DNA of 27,302 nt from an uncultured Blautia sp. (GTDB taxonomy: Bacteria; Bacillota; Clostridia; Lachnospirales; Lachnospiraceae): positions 1 to 27,302 of the forward strand of contig UQJE01000029.1 in NCBI GenBank assembly GCA_900541345.1, read 5' to 3'. Below, one piece after another: positions 15,100 through 22,993 of this stretch (position 1 is its first letter; every line of letters starts with the position of its first letter). The position numbers and the translations under genes were made by a program. Below the pieces are notes generated by a model. The model was not told the origin of the DNA. It saw nothing but the letters and a program-made list of their open reading frames with translations, and did not search any database.

Positions 15100-16005
15100 A
15101 TGCAGACAGGATACAGAATCAGAACAGACCTTGCACTGGAGACGCAGGAACGCTTTCAGGAGGAAAAAGTACAGGTGCGGGGCGTGGAGGTTCAGGAATA
15201 CTATGATGAGGAAAAGGATATTCGTACTACAGTTGTGAAAATAAAGTCAGAAAACGGAGCAAGGACAATGGGGCGTCCCCAGGGAAATTATATAACCATT
15301 GAAGCGCCAAATTTATCTGTGCCGGACCAGGATTATCACAGAGAGGTGTCGGAGGAGCTTGCCCGCCATCTCAGGAAGCTGATTGATTTAAAAAAAGAAA
15401 AATCCATTCTTGTGGTTGGGCTTGGAAATCAGAGGATTACAGCCGATTCTCTTGGTCCTCTTGTTGTGGAAAATATGCGTATGACGCGTCATTTAATCCG
15501 GGAATATGGAAGGATGGGAATTGAAGGAGAGCAGCTTCACAGTATCAGTGGAATTGCTCCCGGAGTAATGGCACAGACGGGAATGGAAACCTCAGAGATT
15601 ATAAGAGGAATCGTGCAGGAGACAAAGCCGGATGTTCTCATTGCCATAGATGCTCTCGCGGCCAGAAGTACAAAAAGATTGAGCAGAACCATTCAGATTA
15701 CAGATACGGGAATCCATCCCGGTTCCGGTGTGGGAAATCACCGCCACGGTCTGACGGAAGAGAGTATGGGAATAAAAGTAATCGGGATTGGGGTTCCCAC
15801 TGTGGTAGATGCTGCTACAATCGTGCATGATTCTATGTCACATCTTCTGGATGCGCTTGAGGAGACGGAACAGAAGGAATTTCTGGAGGAAATGATTTCT
15901 CCTCATCTTCACACTATGTTTGTGACACCGAAGGATGTGGACGAAACCGTAAAATATTTAAGTTTTACCATTTCGGAAGGACTTAATATGGCGGTTAGTT
16001 TATGA
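15100..16005 (+). CDS. gpr: GPR endopeptidase, degrades small acid-soluble spore proteins
   Basis: GPR is made in the forespore as a zymogen and cuts SASPs at germination. The 301-residue protein matches family length and shows the propeptide-like YRIRTDLALET (5-15). D116 in ITADSLGP and D184 in IAIDALAARS are candidate equivalents of the two essential aspartates known for this aspartic-type A25 family. The conserved GIHPGSGVGNHR and IGVPTVVDAATI stretches are also present. The ATG follows GAGAGGAAC. The gene lies just upstream of spoIIP, as in Bacillus. Forespore (sigma-F/G) control is expected, but I could not place a convincing promoter. Its presence supports a spore-forming host. Confidence 0.95.
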   Translation: MQTGYRIRTDLALETQERFQEEKVQVRGVEVQEYYDEEKDIRTTVVKIKSENGARTMGRPQGNYITIEAPNLSVPDQDYHREVSEELARHLRKLIDLKKEKSILVVGLGNQRITADSLGPLVVENMRMTRHLIREYGRMGIEGEQLHSISGIAPGVMAQTGMETSEIIRGIVQETKPDVLIAIDALAARSTKRLSRTIQITDTGIHPGSGVGNHRHGLTEESMGIKVIGIGVPTVVDAATIVHDSMSHLLDALEETEQKEFLEEMISPHLHTMFVTPKDVDETVKYLSFTISEGLNMAVSL

Positions 16006-16033
16006 CATAATTTATTTTGCGCTGTCATAGGAT
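16005..16033 (+). promoter_or_regulatory. Possible sigma-E promoter of spoIIP
   Basis: ACATAAT (16005-16011), 14 bases, then CATAGGAT (16026-16033) resembles the sigma-E pattern (ATATT-like -35, 13-15 bp spacing, CATACAAT-like -10; 6 of 8 match). It overlaps a 7-bp inverted repeat TATGACA/TGTCATA (16001-16029). Visual match only. Confidence 0.3.
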
Positions 16034-16053
16034 ACCTTTAAAGAGGTGATTGT

Positions 16054-17262
16054 GTGACAAAATTTCAGAAAGCATTCTGCGTATGTTTAAGCCTGTGCTT
16101 TGTGACTGTTCTGGCATTTCTGCCAGAGCCATTTTTTCTGCGGGGAAATTTTTACAGGCAGATACCGCTTTATGACTTTCTGGAAAAAGAAGCGTGGAGT
16201 GATGCAGTAGAGACAGACGAGGCGACCTCTGAGCTGATTATGGAGAAAAATGCAGCATATCTTGCGGAAAAAGTGCAGGCGGAAAACGGCGCAGGTAAAA
16301 AAGAAACAGAAGCTGCTGCAGAAGCACCAAGACCTTCTGTGACGCCTGTGCAGGAAGAAAAGCTCTCTCCAGAACCGACAAAAGCACCTTCTGCAACACC
16401 CGTGCCTTCTCCGGTGCCGTCAGAACGACCTCTTCCCTCGCTCACACCGGAGGTTGTGAAGGAGGCGGCAGTGCAGCCGCATCCGGTTGCTGATTTGTCG
16501 CCGGAAGCGCTGGCAAATCCCGATTATTTTAAAGGTGAGTTTTTTATTGAGGATAAAAATGTGTCAATAAAAGAGGGACTTCTTAATGCTGCGAAATTCC
16601 TGGAAAAGGATATGACCTTGAAGCAGGATGCGTCCGCACCTCAGATATTGATTTACCATAGTCATTCTCAGGAGGCTTTTATCGATTCCAGAGAGGGAAA
16701 AGTGGAGGATACCATTGTAGGAGTAGGAGATTATCTGAAATCCATTTTAGAAGAAAAATACGGTTATCATGTAATGCATGTCAAAGAGGAGTTTGATATG
16801 GCAGGTGGAGTGGAGGACAGAAGCAAAGCCTACGATTATGCAAGGGACTATCTTGAACCTTTTCTTGAAGAAAATCCCTCAATCGAGGTGATTATCGATC
16901 TTCACAGGGATGGAGTTGCCGAGAATCGACATCTTGTGACGGAAATTAACGGAAAGCCCACTGCGCAGATCATGTTTTTTAACGGGGTAAGCCGTACAGT
17001 AAGCCAGGGGGATGTATCGTATCTTCCCAATCCTTATATTGAGGATAACCTTGCTTTTTCTTTTCAGCTCGAATATCAGTCAGCACTCTATTATCCTGAT
17101 TTTTACAGAGGGATTTACCTTGCAGGACTTCGGTATAATCTTCATCTTCGTCCGAAATCCATTCTCCTGGAAGCAGGGGCGCAGACCAATACGGTGCAGG
17201 AGGTGAAAAATGCGATGGATCCTTTTGCAGATATTCTTGACAGGGTGCTAAAAGGGAAGTGA
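16054..17262 (+). CDS. spoIIP: Stage II sporulation protein P (cell wall hydrolase)
   Basis: SpoIIP is a membrane-anchored amidase/endopeptidase that, with SpoIID and SpoIIM, thins septal peptidoglycan to drive engulfment. The 402-residue protein has a membrane segment at about 5-25, an E/P/T-rich linker (about 75-150; repeated PTP/PSP) and the SpoIIP domain (about 180-400). Candidate catalytic residues are H202 in IYHSHSQEAF, H284 in DLHRDGV and E373 in LLEAGAQTNT. The start is GTG at 16054 with AGAGGTGAT upstream; no ATG is available near it. It follows gpr by 48 bases. The lepA promoter overlaps its stop codon. Confidence 0.93.
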   Translation: MTKFQKAFCVCLSLCFVTVLAFLPEPFFLRGNFYRQIPLYDFLEKEAWSDAVETDEATSELIMEKNAAYLAEKVQAENGAGKKETEAAAEAPRPSVTPVQEEKLSPEPTKAPSATPVPSPVPSERPLPSLTPEVVKEAAVQPHPVADLSPEALANPDYFKGEFFIEDKNVSIKEGLLNAAKFLEKDMTLKQDASAPQILIYHSHSQEAFIDSREGKVEDTIVGVGDYLKSILEEKYGYHVMHVKEEFDMAGGVEDRSKAYDYARDYLEPFLEENPSIEVIIDLHRDGVAENRHLVTEINGKPTAQIMFFNGVSRTVSQGDVSYLPNPYIEDNLAFSFQLEYQSALYYPDFYRGIYLAGLRYNLHLRPKSILLEAGAQTNTVQEVKNAMDPFADILDRVLKGK

Positions 17263-17288
17263 CAACAGGGGACTTTTTGTGATATAAT
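17259..17288 (+). promoter_or_regulatory. Sigma-A promoter of lepA
   Basis: GTGACA (17259-17264), an 18-bp spacer and TATAAT (17283-17288). The -35 overlaps the spoIIP stop. This gives lepA vegetative expression separate from the sporulation genes upstream. Confidence 0.65.
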
Positions 17289-17325
17289 GGGGAGAATCGA
17301 ACATAGAAACAGAGGAGGACTCCTG

Positions 17326-19134
17326 GTGATAGAACAGAGTAAAATTCGTAATTTTTGTATTATAGCACATATTGATCATGGAAAATCCACGCTTGCGGAC
17401 CGTATTATCCAGAAGACAGGTCTTCTGACAGAAAGAGAGATGCAGTCTCAGGTTCTTGATAATATGGAGCTTGAGAGGGAGAGAGGTATCACTATCAAAT
17501 CCCAGGCAGTGCGCATTGTTTATAAGGCGCACGACGGAGAAGAGTATATTTTTAACTTGATTGATACCCCGGGACATGTGGATTTTAATTATGAGGTTTC
17601 CAGAAGCCTTGCAGCCTGCGATGGCGCAATTCTCGTAGTAGATGCGGCTCAGGGAATCGAGGCGCAGACACTTGCAAATGTGTACATGGCTCTTGACCAT
17701 GATTTGGATGTTGTTCCCGTTATTAATAAGGTAGACCTTCCAAGTGCAGATCCGGAACGCGTCATTAATGAAATAGAGGATGTAATCGGTCTGGAGGCGC
17801 AGGATGCTCCGCGGATTTCTGCGAAGACAGGACTTAATGTGGAAGAGGTTCTGGAGCAGATTGTAACAAAGATCCCGGCTCCGTCAGGAGATGTGAACGC
17901 GCCTTTAAAAGCCTTGATTTTTGACTCCATATACGATCCGTATAAAGGTGTAATTGTATTTTGCCGTATTATGGACGGAAGTGTAAAAAAAGGTACACCG
18001 ATCCGTATGATGGCAACCGGCTTTACGACCGAGGTTGTGGAGGTCGGATATTTTGGAGCAGGACAGTTTATCCCATGTGACGAGCTGACAGCAGGAACAG
18101 TAGGATATATTACGGCAAGTATTAAAAATGTAAGAGATACCCGTGTGGGTGATACCGTGACAAATAACGCTGAGCCATGCAGCGAGGCTCTTCCGGGATA
18201 TAAGAAGGTAAATCCAATGGTTTACTGTGGACTTTACCCGGCAGACGGAGCAAAATACGGAGATTTAAGGGACGCTTTAGAAAAACTTCAGTTAAATGAC
18301 GCATCTCTTTTCTATGAGCCGGAAACATCAATTGCCCTTGGTTTTGGCTTTCGCTGTGGTTTCCTTGGTCTTCTTCATCTTGAGATTATCCAGGAACGTC
18401 TGGAAAGAGAGTATAATCTTGACCTTGTAACAACTGCGCCGAGCGTTATTTATAAGGTTTATAAGACAAACGGGGAAGTGATTGATCTTACAAACCCCAC
18501 AAACCTTCCTGACCCGTCAGAGATTGAATATATGGAAGAGCCGATGGTAAATGCGGAAATTATGGTGACCACAGAATTTATCGGGGCAATTATGGATCTT
18601 TGCCAGGAAAGAAGAGGTCAGTATATTGGTATGGAATATATGGAAGAGACGCGTGCACTCTTAAAGTACAAGCTGCCTCTTAATGAGATTATCTATGATT
18701 TCTTTGACGCACTGAAATCACGTTCCAGAGGATATGCATCTCTTGATTATGAACTTTGCGGTTATGAAAGAAGTGAGCTTGTGAAGCTTGACATTCTTGT
18801 AAATAAAGAAGAAGTAGACGCTCTTTCCTTTATTGTGCACGCAGATACTGCGTATGAGAGAGGAAGAAAGATGTGCGAAAAGCTGAAAGAGGAGATTCCG
18901 AGACAGCTTTTTGAAATTCCGATCCAGGCGGCTGTTGGAAGTAAGATTATTGCAAGAGAGACAGTAAAAGCCATGAGAAAAGACGTACTTGCCAAATGTT
19001 ATGGCGGTGACATCAGCCGTAAGAAGAAGCTTCTGGAAAAACAGAAGGAAGGTAAGAAACGTATGCGTCAGATTGGAAATGTAGAGATTCCACAGAAAGC
19101 GTTTATGAGTGTCTTAAAGCTTGATGATAAGTAA
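17326..19134 (+). CDS. lepA: Elongation factor 4 (LepA), ribosomal GTPase
   Basis: LepA binds the ribosome and hydrolyses GTP, acting in back-translocation and initiation or biogenesis. The 602-residue protein has G1 AHIDHGKST, G2 RGITIKSQ, G3 DTPGHVDF, G4 NKVDLP and G5 SAKTG in the first 190 residues. EF-G-like domains follow, then the LepA-specific C-terminal domain with GGDISRKKKLLEKQKEGKKRMRQIG. The start is taken as GTG 17326: GAGGAGG lies 7 bases upstream, and the translation then begins IEQSKIRNFCIIAHIDHGK as in other LepA proteins. The ATG at 17287 overlaps the -10 hexamer and cannot be used from that promoter. Confidence 0.95.
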   Translation: MIEQSKIRNFCIIAHIDHGKSTLADRIIQKTGLLTEREMQSQVLDNMELERERGITIKSQAVRIVYKAHDGEEYIFNLIDTPGHVDFNYEVSRSLAACDGAILVVDAAQGIEAQTLANVYMALDHDLDVVPVINKVDLPSADPERVINEIEDVIGLEAQDAPRISAKTGLNVEEVLEQIVTKIPAPSGDVNAPLKALIFDSIYDPYKGVIVFCRIMDGSVKKGTPIRMMATGFTTEVVEVGYFGAGQFIPCDELTAGTVGYITASIKNVRDTRVGDTVTNNAEPCSEALPGYKKVNPMVYCGLYPADGAKYGDLRDALEKLQLNDASLFYEPETSIALGFGFRCGFLGLLHLEIIQERLEREYNLDLVTTAPSVIYKVYKTNGEVIDLTNPTNLPDPSEIEYMEEPMVNAEIMVTTEFIGAIMDLCQERRGQYIGMEYMEETRALLKYKLPLNEIIYDFFDALKSRSRGYASLDYELCGYERSELVKLDILVNKEEVDALSFIVHADTAYERGRKMCEKLKEEIPRQLFEIPIQAAVGSKIIARETVKAMRKDVLAKCYGGDISRKKKLLEKQKEGKKRMRQIGNVEIPQKAFMSVLKLDDK

Positions 19135-19140
19135 TGTTTG

Positions 19141-19159
19141 CCGGCAGGATTGCTGCCGG
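19141..19159 (+). other. Stem-loop after lepA
   Basis: A 7-bp G/C-rich stem CCGGCAG/CTGCCGG with a GATTG loop, 6 bases after the lepA stop. A T-run occurs only 10 bases later, so it may be a weak terminator or a 3' stabiliser rather than a full terminator. Confidence 0.5.
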
Positions 19160-19173
19160 AGAGCGGAGTTTTT

Positions 19174-19413
19174 ATGAAAAACAGAAAGAAAAGGTTTCTG
19201 GCAGTTTTGTCTTTTAGCTTTCTCTGTCTTTTCGCCGCTGGGTGTGGCTGCGGAAAGGAGAAGGACGAAAAAGAGGAAAAAGTTATGACAATTACTATAA
19301 CGCCAGAGCCCAGTCCTACGCCTGCACCTGAGGAAGTGAATCCTGATGCAGTCGTAAAAAACGGAAATATAACGATGGTTAATCCATATCTGGCAGAGGA
19401 GAAAGCGGAATGA
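19174..19413 (+). CDS. Small predicted lipoprotein upstream of hemW
   Basis: A 79-residue protein of unknown function. It has a lipoprotein signal MKNRKKRFLAVLSFSFLCLFAAGC with acylated C24, a charged K/E stretch (about 28-36), and a P/T-rich tether ending ITPEPSPTPAPEE (about 38-55). A short tail with KNGNITMVNPYLAEE follows. No folded domain is evident, so it may be a tethered peptide. ATG 19174 is the only start giving the signal; the SD is GGAG about 7 bases upstream. Its stop overlaps the hemW start (ATGA), so the two are translationally coupled. Confidence 0.75.
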   Translation: MKNRKKRFLAVLSFSFLCLFAAGCGCGKEKDEKEEKVMTITITPEPSPTPAPEEVNPDAVVKNGNITMVNPYLAEEKAE

Positions 19414-20540
19414 AAAGAAAGGATACTTCCTTTGAACTTTATATACATATTCCCTTCTGCGTCCGGAAATGCGCTTACTGCGATTTTCTTTCCGCACCGG
19501 GAAGTGAGGAGGCGAAAGCTTCCTATACAGAAGCTCTTTTGCGGGAAATTGAAGCAGTAAAAACAGAAAAAAGAGAAGTATCTTCCATTTTTGTGGGAGG
19601 AGGAACGCCGTCTGCGCTTTCTCCTTCTCTGATGGGAGATATTTTTGAAAAAATCCATAAAAGCTTTTCTGTAGCCCCGGACGCCGAAATTACAATAGAG
19701 GCAAATCCGGGGACTTTGTCTAAAGAGAAGCTTTTTTTGTACAGAAATGTGGGAATCAACCGCCTGAGTCTGGGATTGCAGTCCCCGGAGGCAGCAGAGC
19801 TTAAGAGCCTGGGAAGGATTCATACATATGAAGAATTTCTGGAAAGCTTTTCCCTTGCCAGGGAAGCAGGTTTCCAGAACATTAATGTGGATTTGATGTG
19901 CGCCCTTCCGGAACAGACGTATGAGGGATGGGTAAGAAATTTAAGGACAGTGGCGGCCCTTCACCCGGAGCATATTTCAGCATACAGCCTGATTATAGAA
20001 GAAGGAACGCCCTTTGCAAAAAGGAAGCTGAATCTTCCGGACGAGGACACAGAGTACAGAATGTATGAGGATACAGCAGGAATTTTGGCAGAGTACGGAT
20101 ACGAACAATACGAAATCTCCAATTATGCAAAAAAAGACCTTGCCTGCCAACATAACGTTGGCTATTGGACGAGAAAAGAATACCTTGGTCTAGGACTTGG
20201 AGCGGCTTCTCTTTGGGGAAATCAGCGTTTTTCCAATACGTCGGACTTTTCTCTGTATCTTAATAATAGCGGATTTCCGGAAAAAATCAGGGGAGACAGA
20301 GAAACTTTATCTTTAGAAGCAGAAATGTCAGAGTTTATGTTTTTGGGGCTTCGTATGACAAAAGGGGTGTCAAAAGCAGAATTTTTGGAGGGATTTGGAG
20401 TTCCCATAGAAAGCGTGTATGGGAAGGTATTGGATAAGTATAAAAGTGTAGGTCTGCTTGAGGAGACGGAGGGAAGAATATTCCTTACAAGAGCAGGAAT
20501 ACATGTGAGTAATGGAGTGATGGCGGAGTTTTTGCTGTGA
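19410..20540 (+). CDS. hemW: HemW-like radical SAM protein (heme chaperone)
   Basis: HemW is related to coproporphyrinogen dehydrogenase HemN but is thought to deliver heme rather than oxidise coproporphyrinogen. The 376-residue protein has the radical SAM cluster motif C17-x3-C21-x2-C24 in CVRKCAYCDF. The F after YCD, where HemN has a further Cys, is the HemW hallmark. FVGGGTPSAL, EANPG, NRLSLGLQS and NVDLMCALPEQT follow, plus a C-terminal HemN_C-like domain. Length is normal. It follows lepA and a small lipoprotein; lepA-hemW adjacency is common in Firmicutes. Older databases often mislabel it hemN. Confidence 0.92.
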   Translation: MKRKDTSFELYIHIPFCVRKCAYCDFLSAPGSEEAKASYTEALLREIEAVKTEKREVSSIFVGGGTPSALSPSLMGDIFEKIHKSFSVAPDAEITIEANPGTLSKEKLFLYRNVGINRLSLGLQSPEAAELKSLGRIHTYEEFLESFSLAREAGFQNINVDLMCALPEQTYEGWVRNLRTVAALHPEHISAYSLIIEEGTPFAKRKLNLPDEDTEYRMYEDTAGILAEYGYEQYEISNYAKKDLACQHNVGYWTRKEYLGLGLGAASLWGNQRFSNTSDFSLYLNNSGFPEKIRGDRETLSLEAEMSEFMFLGLRMTKGVSKAEFLEGFGVPIESVYGKVLDKYKSVGLLEETEGRIFLTRAGIHVSNGVMAEFLL

Positions 20541-20570
20541 CAATAAAACTACAAAGGAGAGATATTGAAA

Positions 20571-21260
20571 ATGGGAAGAATAACAATTCAGAATGAAACT
20601 ACAGTTGATCCAATAAGTTTAATCGGAAGAGAAGCAGGAGTTTGCTGGGGAGCAGACATTGAAAATGCAGAGAAAAACTATAAGAGAGGTATGGATTGTC
20701 TGATTTCCGGACACGGAAGAACGTGGGAGTATCCTCAGGTGTTTATGGTGTTAGATGGATATTCTGCAAGAGTGATAAGAGAACTGTATACACATATTGC
20801 AGGAGGCCCAACAAGACTGCAGGCATCAACACGGTATATTGATTATCAACATGGATTTAAATATGTCGTATCTCCTAAAATTGAAAATAACATGGAAGCA
20901 AACACTATTTATAATGATGCAATGAATGAGCTTTTAGAGGCTATGAAGAAGCTTGAGGTACTGGGAGTTCCAAAAGAAGACATTAATATGCTTTTACCTC
21001 TGGGAATGGAGACGAAAGTTGTATTACGTACAAACCTTAGAAATTTAATTGATATGGCACATCAAAGATTATGTACAAGAGCATATTGGGAGTATCGGAA
21101 ATTAATGAATGATATGATGAATGAATTAAAAAGATATTCTGCGGAATGGGAATATTTAGTAAATCACTATTTTATTCCCAAGTGTGAGGAAACGGGATAT
21201 TGCAGTGAAAATAAATCCTGTGGCAGAAAAAATAAACGTAACATTAAAATAGAAGATTGA
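20571..21260 (+). CDS. Divergent flavin-dependent thymidylate synthase (ThyX-like)
   Basis: ThyX makes dTMP from dUMP with FAD and methylene-tetrahydrofolate. The 229-residue protein fits the family in length and layout: GxEAGVCWGAD, a HGRTWEYPQV segment like the HGHxxxxE region, then VIRELYTHIAGGPTRLQASTRY. The last segment aligns with the ThyX signature RHRxxS-xNExSxRY, with H75, S86 and R88 kept, but the two outer Arg of RHR read T74 and I76, and two residues are inserted. A C-terminal Cys cluster CEETGYCSENKSC (C-x5-C-x5-C) could bind metal. ATG 20571 follows AAAGGAGAG; the TTG at 20565 is not needed. Annotation as ThyX is family-level; activity is not assured. Confidence 0.72.
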   Translation: MGRITIQNETTVDPISLIGREAGVCWGADIENAEKNYKRGMDCLISGHGRTWEYPQVFMVLDGYSARVIRELYTHIAGGPTRLQASTRYIDYQHGFKYVVSPKIENNMEANTIYNDAMNELLEAMKKLEVLGVPKEDINMLLPLGMETKVVLRTNLRNLIDMAHQRLCTRAYWEYRKLMNDMMNELKRYSAEWEYLVNHYFIPKCEETGYCSENKSCGRKNKRNIKIED

Positions 21261-21284
21261 AATAAAATATATGGCATTTATAAA
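21257..21284 (+). promoter_or_regulatory. Candidate promoter for the DUF1801 gene
   Basis: TTGAAA (21257-21262, overlapping the thyX stop), a 16-bp spacer and TATAAA (21279-21284), 36 bases before the next ATG. No terminator was seen after thyX, so read-through is also possible. Confidence 0.4.
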
Positions 21285-21319
21285 TAGAAAATTGTAATGA
21301 AGTGAGCGAGAGATGCTTT

Positions 21320-21727
21320 ATGTGGAAATGTCCGAAATGCGGAAGAGAGTTTAAGAATGTAAATCAAAGTCATTATTGTGGAGAGAAGCCAAAAACAATT
21401 GAAGAATATATTTTGTCTCAGGATGAAGAAAAGCAGTCTGATTTGTTTCTGGTAAGACAGATTTTGAAAGAAGCGCTTCCGGAGGCGGAGGAGAGTATCT
21501 CCTGGAGTATGCCTACATACTGGAAAAATCATAATATTCTTCATTTTGCCGCCTCAAAAAATCATATAGGATTTTATCCTGGCTCGGAAGCGGTGGAAGA
21601 ATTTCAGGAGGAATTGAAAATATACAATGTAAGCAAAGGAACGGTACGTATTCCTTATGGAAAGGTGGATAAGGAGTTAATAGGAAAAATTGCCCGGTGG
21701 TGCTGGGATACAGGAAATCACGCTTAA
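21320..21727 (+). CDS. DUF1801-family protein with N-terminal zinc ribbon
   Basis: A 135-residue cytoplasmic protein. The first 20 residues form a small Cys/His site (C4, C7, H18, C20 in WKCPKCGREFKNVNQSHYC). The rest is a DUF1801 domain (about 25-130) with the typical LKEALPEAEESISWSMPTY, HIGFYPG and KGTVRIPYGK segments. This fold is related to frataxin-like YdhG/YyaF proteins, sometimes called iron chaperones; the true function is uncertain. ATG 21320 is preferred over the upstream GTG 21302 because the zinc site begins right after it; the SD (GAGCGAGAG) is weak. Confidence 0.75.
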   Translation: MWKCPKCGREFKNVNQSHYCGEKPKTIEEYILSQDEEKQSDLFLVRQILKEALPEAEESISWSMPTYWKNHNILHFAASKNHIGFYPGSEAVEEFQEELKIYNVSKGTVRIPYGKVDKELIGKIARWCWDTGNHA

Positions 21728-21772
21728 AGAATGCGCAGGGAACTTGTATGAATGATAAGGAGGAGTCTGAAT

Positions 21773-21955
21773 ATGAGGAAATTCTGGGGATTTTATAAGA
21801 ATGAATCTTATAGTGTAGGGTGCAATGGCGGCACAGTATACATATATGATTCAACAGGAACAGAACTGGCTAAATTCAGGGATTTTCCGTATGCTTATAC
21901 TGCAGCTTTTAAACCAACAAGCATAAAGGAGATTTTTGATTCTGTCAAGGTATGA
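21773..21955 (+). CDS. Short ORF, probably a truncated or internally deleted gene
   Basis: A 60-residue reading frame with a good SD (AAGGAGG, 8 bases before ATG). The first 48 residues (MRKFWGFYKNESYSVGCNGGTVYIYDSTGTELAKF) read like the opening beta strands of a larger propeller-like protein. The last 12 (TSIKEIFDSVKV) look like an unrelated C-terminal tail. An internal deletion joining the two ends of a longer ancestor would explain this, but it is inference. The acetyltransferase remnant follows at once, which marks this spot as decaying DNA. Function unknown. Confidence 0.45.
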   Translation: MRKFWGFYKNESYSVGCNGGTVYIYDSTGTELAKFRDFPYAYTAAFKPTSIKEIFDSVKV

Positions 21956-21983
21956 GACGTTTGGGAGAGCTCTGTTAGAGCAA

Positions 21984-22226
21984 CGCACCTGTTTTTATTG
22001 GATGCTTGAGATGCTGTTTGTTTCAGAGGAATATAAAGGACAAGGAGCAGGAAAATAATTGATTTAATATGGTATTGAAAAGTATGGTGTGAATGAACTT
22101 GCCGTAAAGGAACGGAATCCTCTGGCAAAAGGATTTTATGAGCATATGGGATTCAAGGTTTATAAACGGATACAACTGGACGAACAGAGGAAACCATAAC
22201 CGTTGTTGTATATGAAAAGAGATGGA
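21984..22226 (+). pseudogene. GNAT acetyltransferase remnant
   Basis: One frame reads EMLFVSEEYKGQGAGK, stop, LI, stop, YGIEKYGVNELAVKERNPLAKGFYEHMGFKVYKR...KP, stop, PLLYMKRDG. This is the acetyl-CoA-binding motif A and the C-terminal half of a GNAT N-acetyltransferase, with three in-frame TAA codons. The first two look like C-to-T changes of Gln codons (CAA to TAA). Upstream, APVFIGC is readable in another frame, which suggests a frameshift near 22006. No start codon or N-terminal half is recognisable. The gene is inactive; an intact parent would be about 140-150 residues. Confidence 0.75.
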
Positions 22227-22263
22227 TTAAAAAGGTAGACTAGAAGTTATGGAGGAAAACTTT

Positions 22264-22545
22264 ATGGAATTAGGAATTATAGTTTTAGTGATAATTGGTG
22301 GACTTTTACTTTTTATTGAAATTGACAAGTTGAAAAATCAGGTTAAATCTCAGCAAAAGCAGATTGATACTTTGTGTAAACAGACAGGAAATGAACAGTT
22401 AGCAACATACTATATATCTGAAGAGGATAAGGAATATATTCTTCATCTTAAAAATAGTGGCAAGGAAGTAGAAGCTGTGAAAAAAGTAAGAGAGGTGACT
22501 TCTATGGATTTAGTACAAGCAAAGCAATATGTTGATACACTATAG
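22264..22545 (+). CDS. Membrane-anchored protein with L7/L12 C-terminal-like domain
   Basis: A 93-residue protein. A transmembrane helix (about 3-18) is followed by a coiled-coil-prone stretch (about 20-40; DKLKNQVKSQQKQID) and a domain at about 50-93. That domain, with EDKEYILHLKNSGKEVEAVKKVREVTSMDLVQAKQYVDTL, resembles the C-terminal domain of ribosomal protein bL12, where the AVKxVREVT-G-L-EAK-VD pattern is the factor-binding helix pair. Small proteins of this design occur in many Firmicutes; their job is unknown. ATG 22264 is chosen because GGAGG lies 8 bases upstream; the ATG at 22249 overlaps that SD. Local composition is more A/T-rich than the core genes. Confidence 0.72.
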   Translation: MELGIIVLVIIGGLLLFIEIDKLKNQVKSQQKQIDTLCKQTGNEQLATYYISEEDKEYILHLKNSGKEVEAVKKVREVTSMDLVQAKQYVDTL

Positions 22546-22555
22546 CTTCCAGTTT
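22546..22555 (+). repeat. 10-bp direct repeat, copy 1
   Basis: CTTCCAGTTT immediately after the stop of the L7/L12-like gene. The same 10 bases recur at 22994-23003, immediately after the stop of the next gene, so the pair brackets the lipoprotein gene. Confidence 0.5.
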
Positions 22556-22597
22556 ACCGAAGAAAATAGAGCAATAAATCAGAATTTTGGGGAACTT

Positions 22598-22993
22598 ATG
22601 ATAAAAAAAATGATAATGGCATTATGCATATTTATTTGTATGTTTACTTTAGTTGCGTGTTCTGGACAACAAACAAACGAACCACTTACTTTAGGTGTCA
22701 ATGCGATAATAACAGAAATTGATAAAGAAAATAAAATTATAACCATAAAAGATAGTGGAGAAGAAGGGGTTTTAGGGAATGATTGTCTTATTGATTGTTC
22801 TCAAATTCCTATGATTTATTGTAATTATAATACACAAGATGTTGTAGATATAACTTTTGATGATTTGCAGGTCTGGGACGAAATCATTTTGACTATTCGG
22901 AGTTCGGAAATAAAAAATCTCCAAATGGAAGATGGGAATAAAGCAAAAATAGCAGTTGAACAATTACAATTAGGTACACAGAGAATTAAATAA
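22598..22993 (+). CDS. Predicted lipoprotein of unknown function
   Basis: A 131-residue protein with signal MIKKMIMALCIFICMFTLVAC (lipobox LVAC, acylated C21). The mature part begins with a polar segment, then a probable small beta-barrel: AIITEIDKENKIITIKDSGEEGVLGNDCLIDC followed by VWDEIILTIRSSEI. This pattern resembles DUF3221-type lipoproteins, but I am not sure of the family. The ATG at 22598 is the only start that exposes the signal; the SD TTGGGGA is modest. The gene is strongly A/T-rich compared with its neighbours and is bracketed by a 10-bp direct repeat, which hints at recent acquisition. Confidence 0.65.
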   Translation: MIKKMIMALCIFICMFTLVACSGQQTNEPLTLGVNAIITEIDKENKIITIKDSGEEGVLGNDCLIDCSQIPMIYCNYNTQDVVDITFDDLQVWDEIILTIRSSEIKNLQMEDGNKAKIAVEQLQLGTQRIK

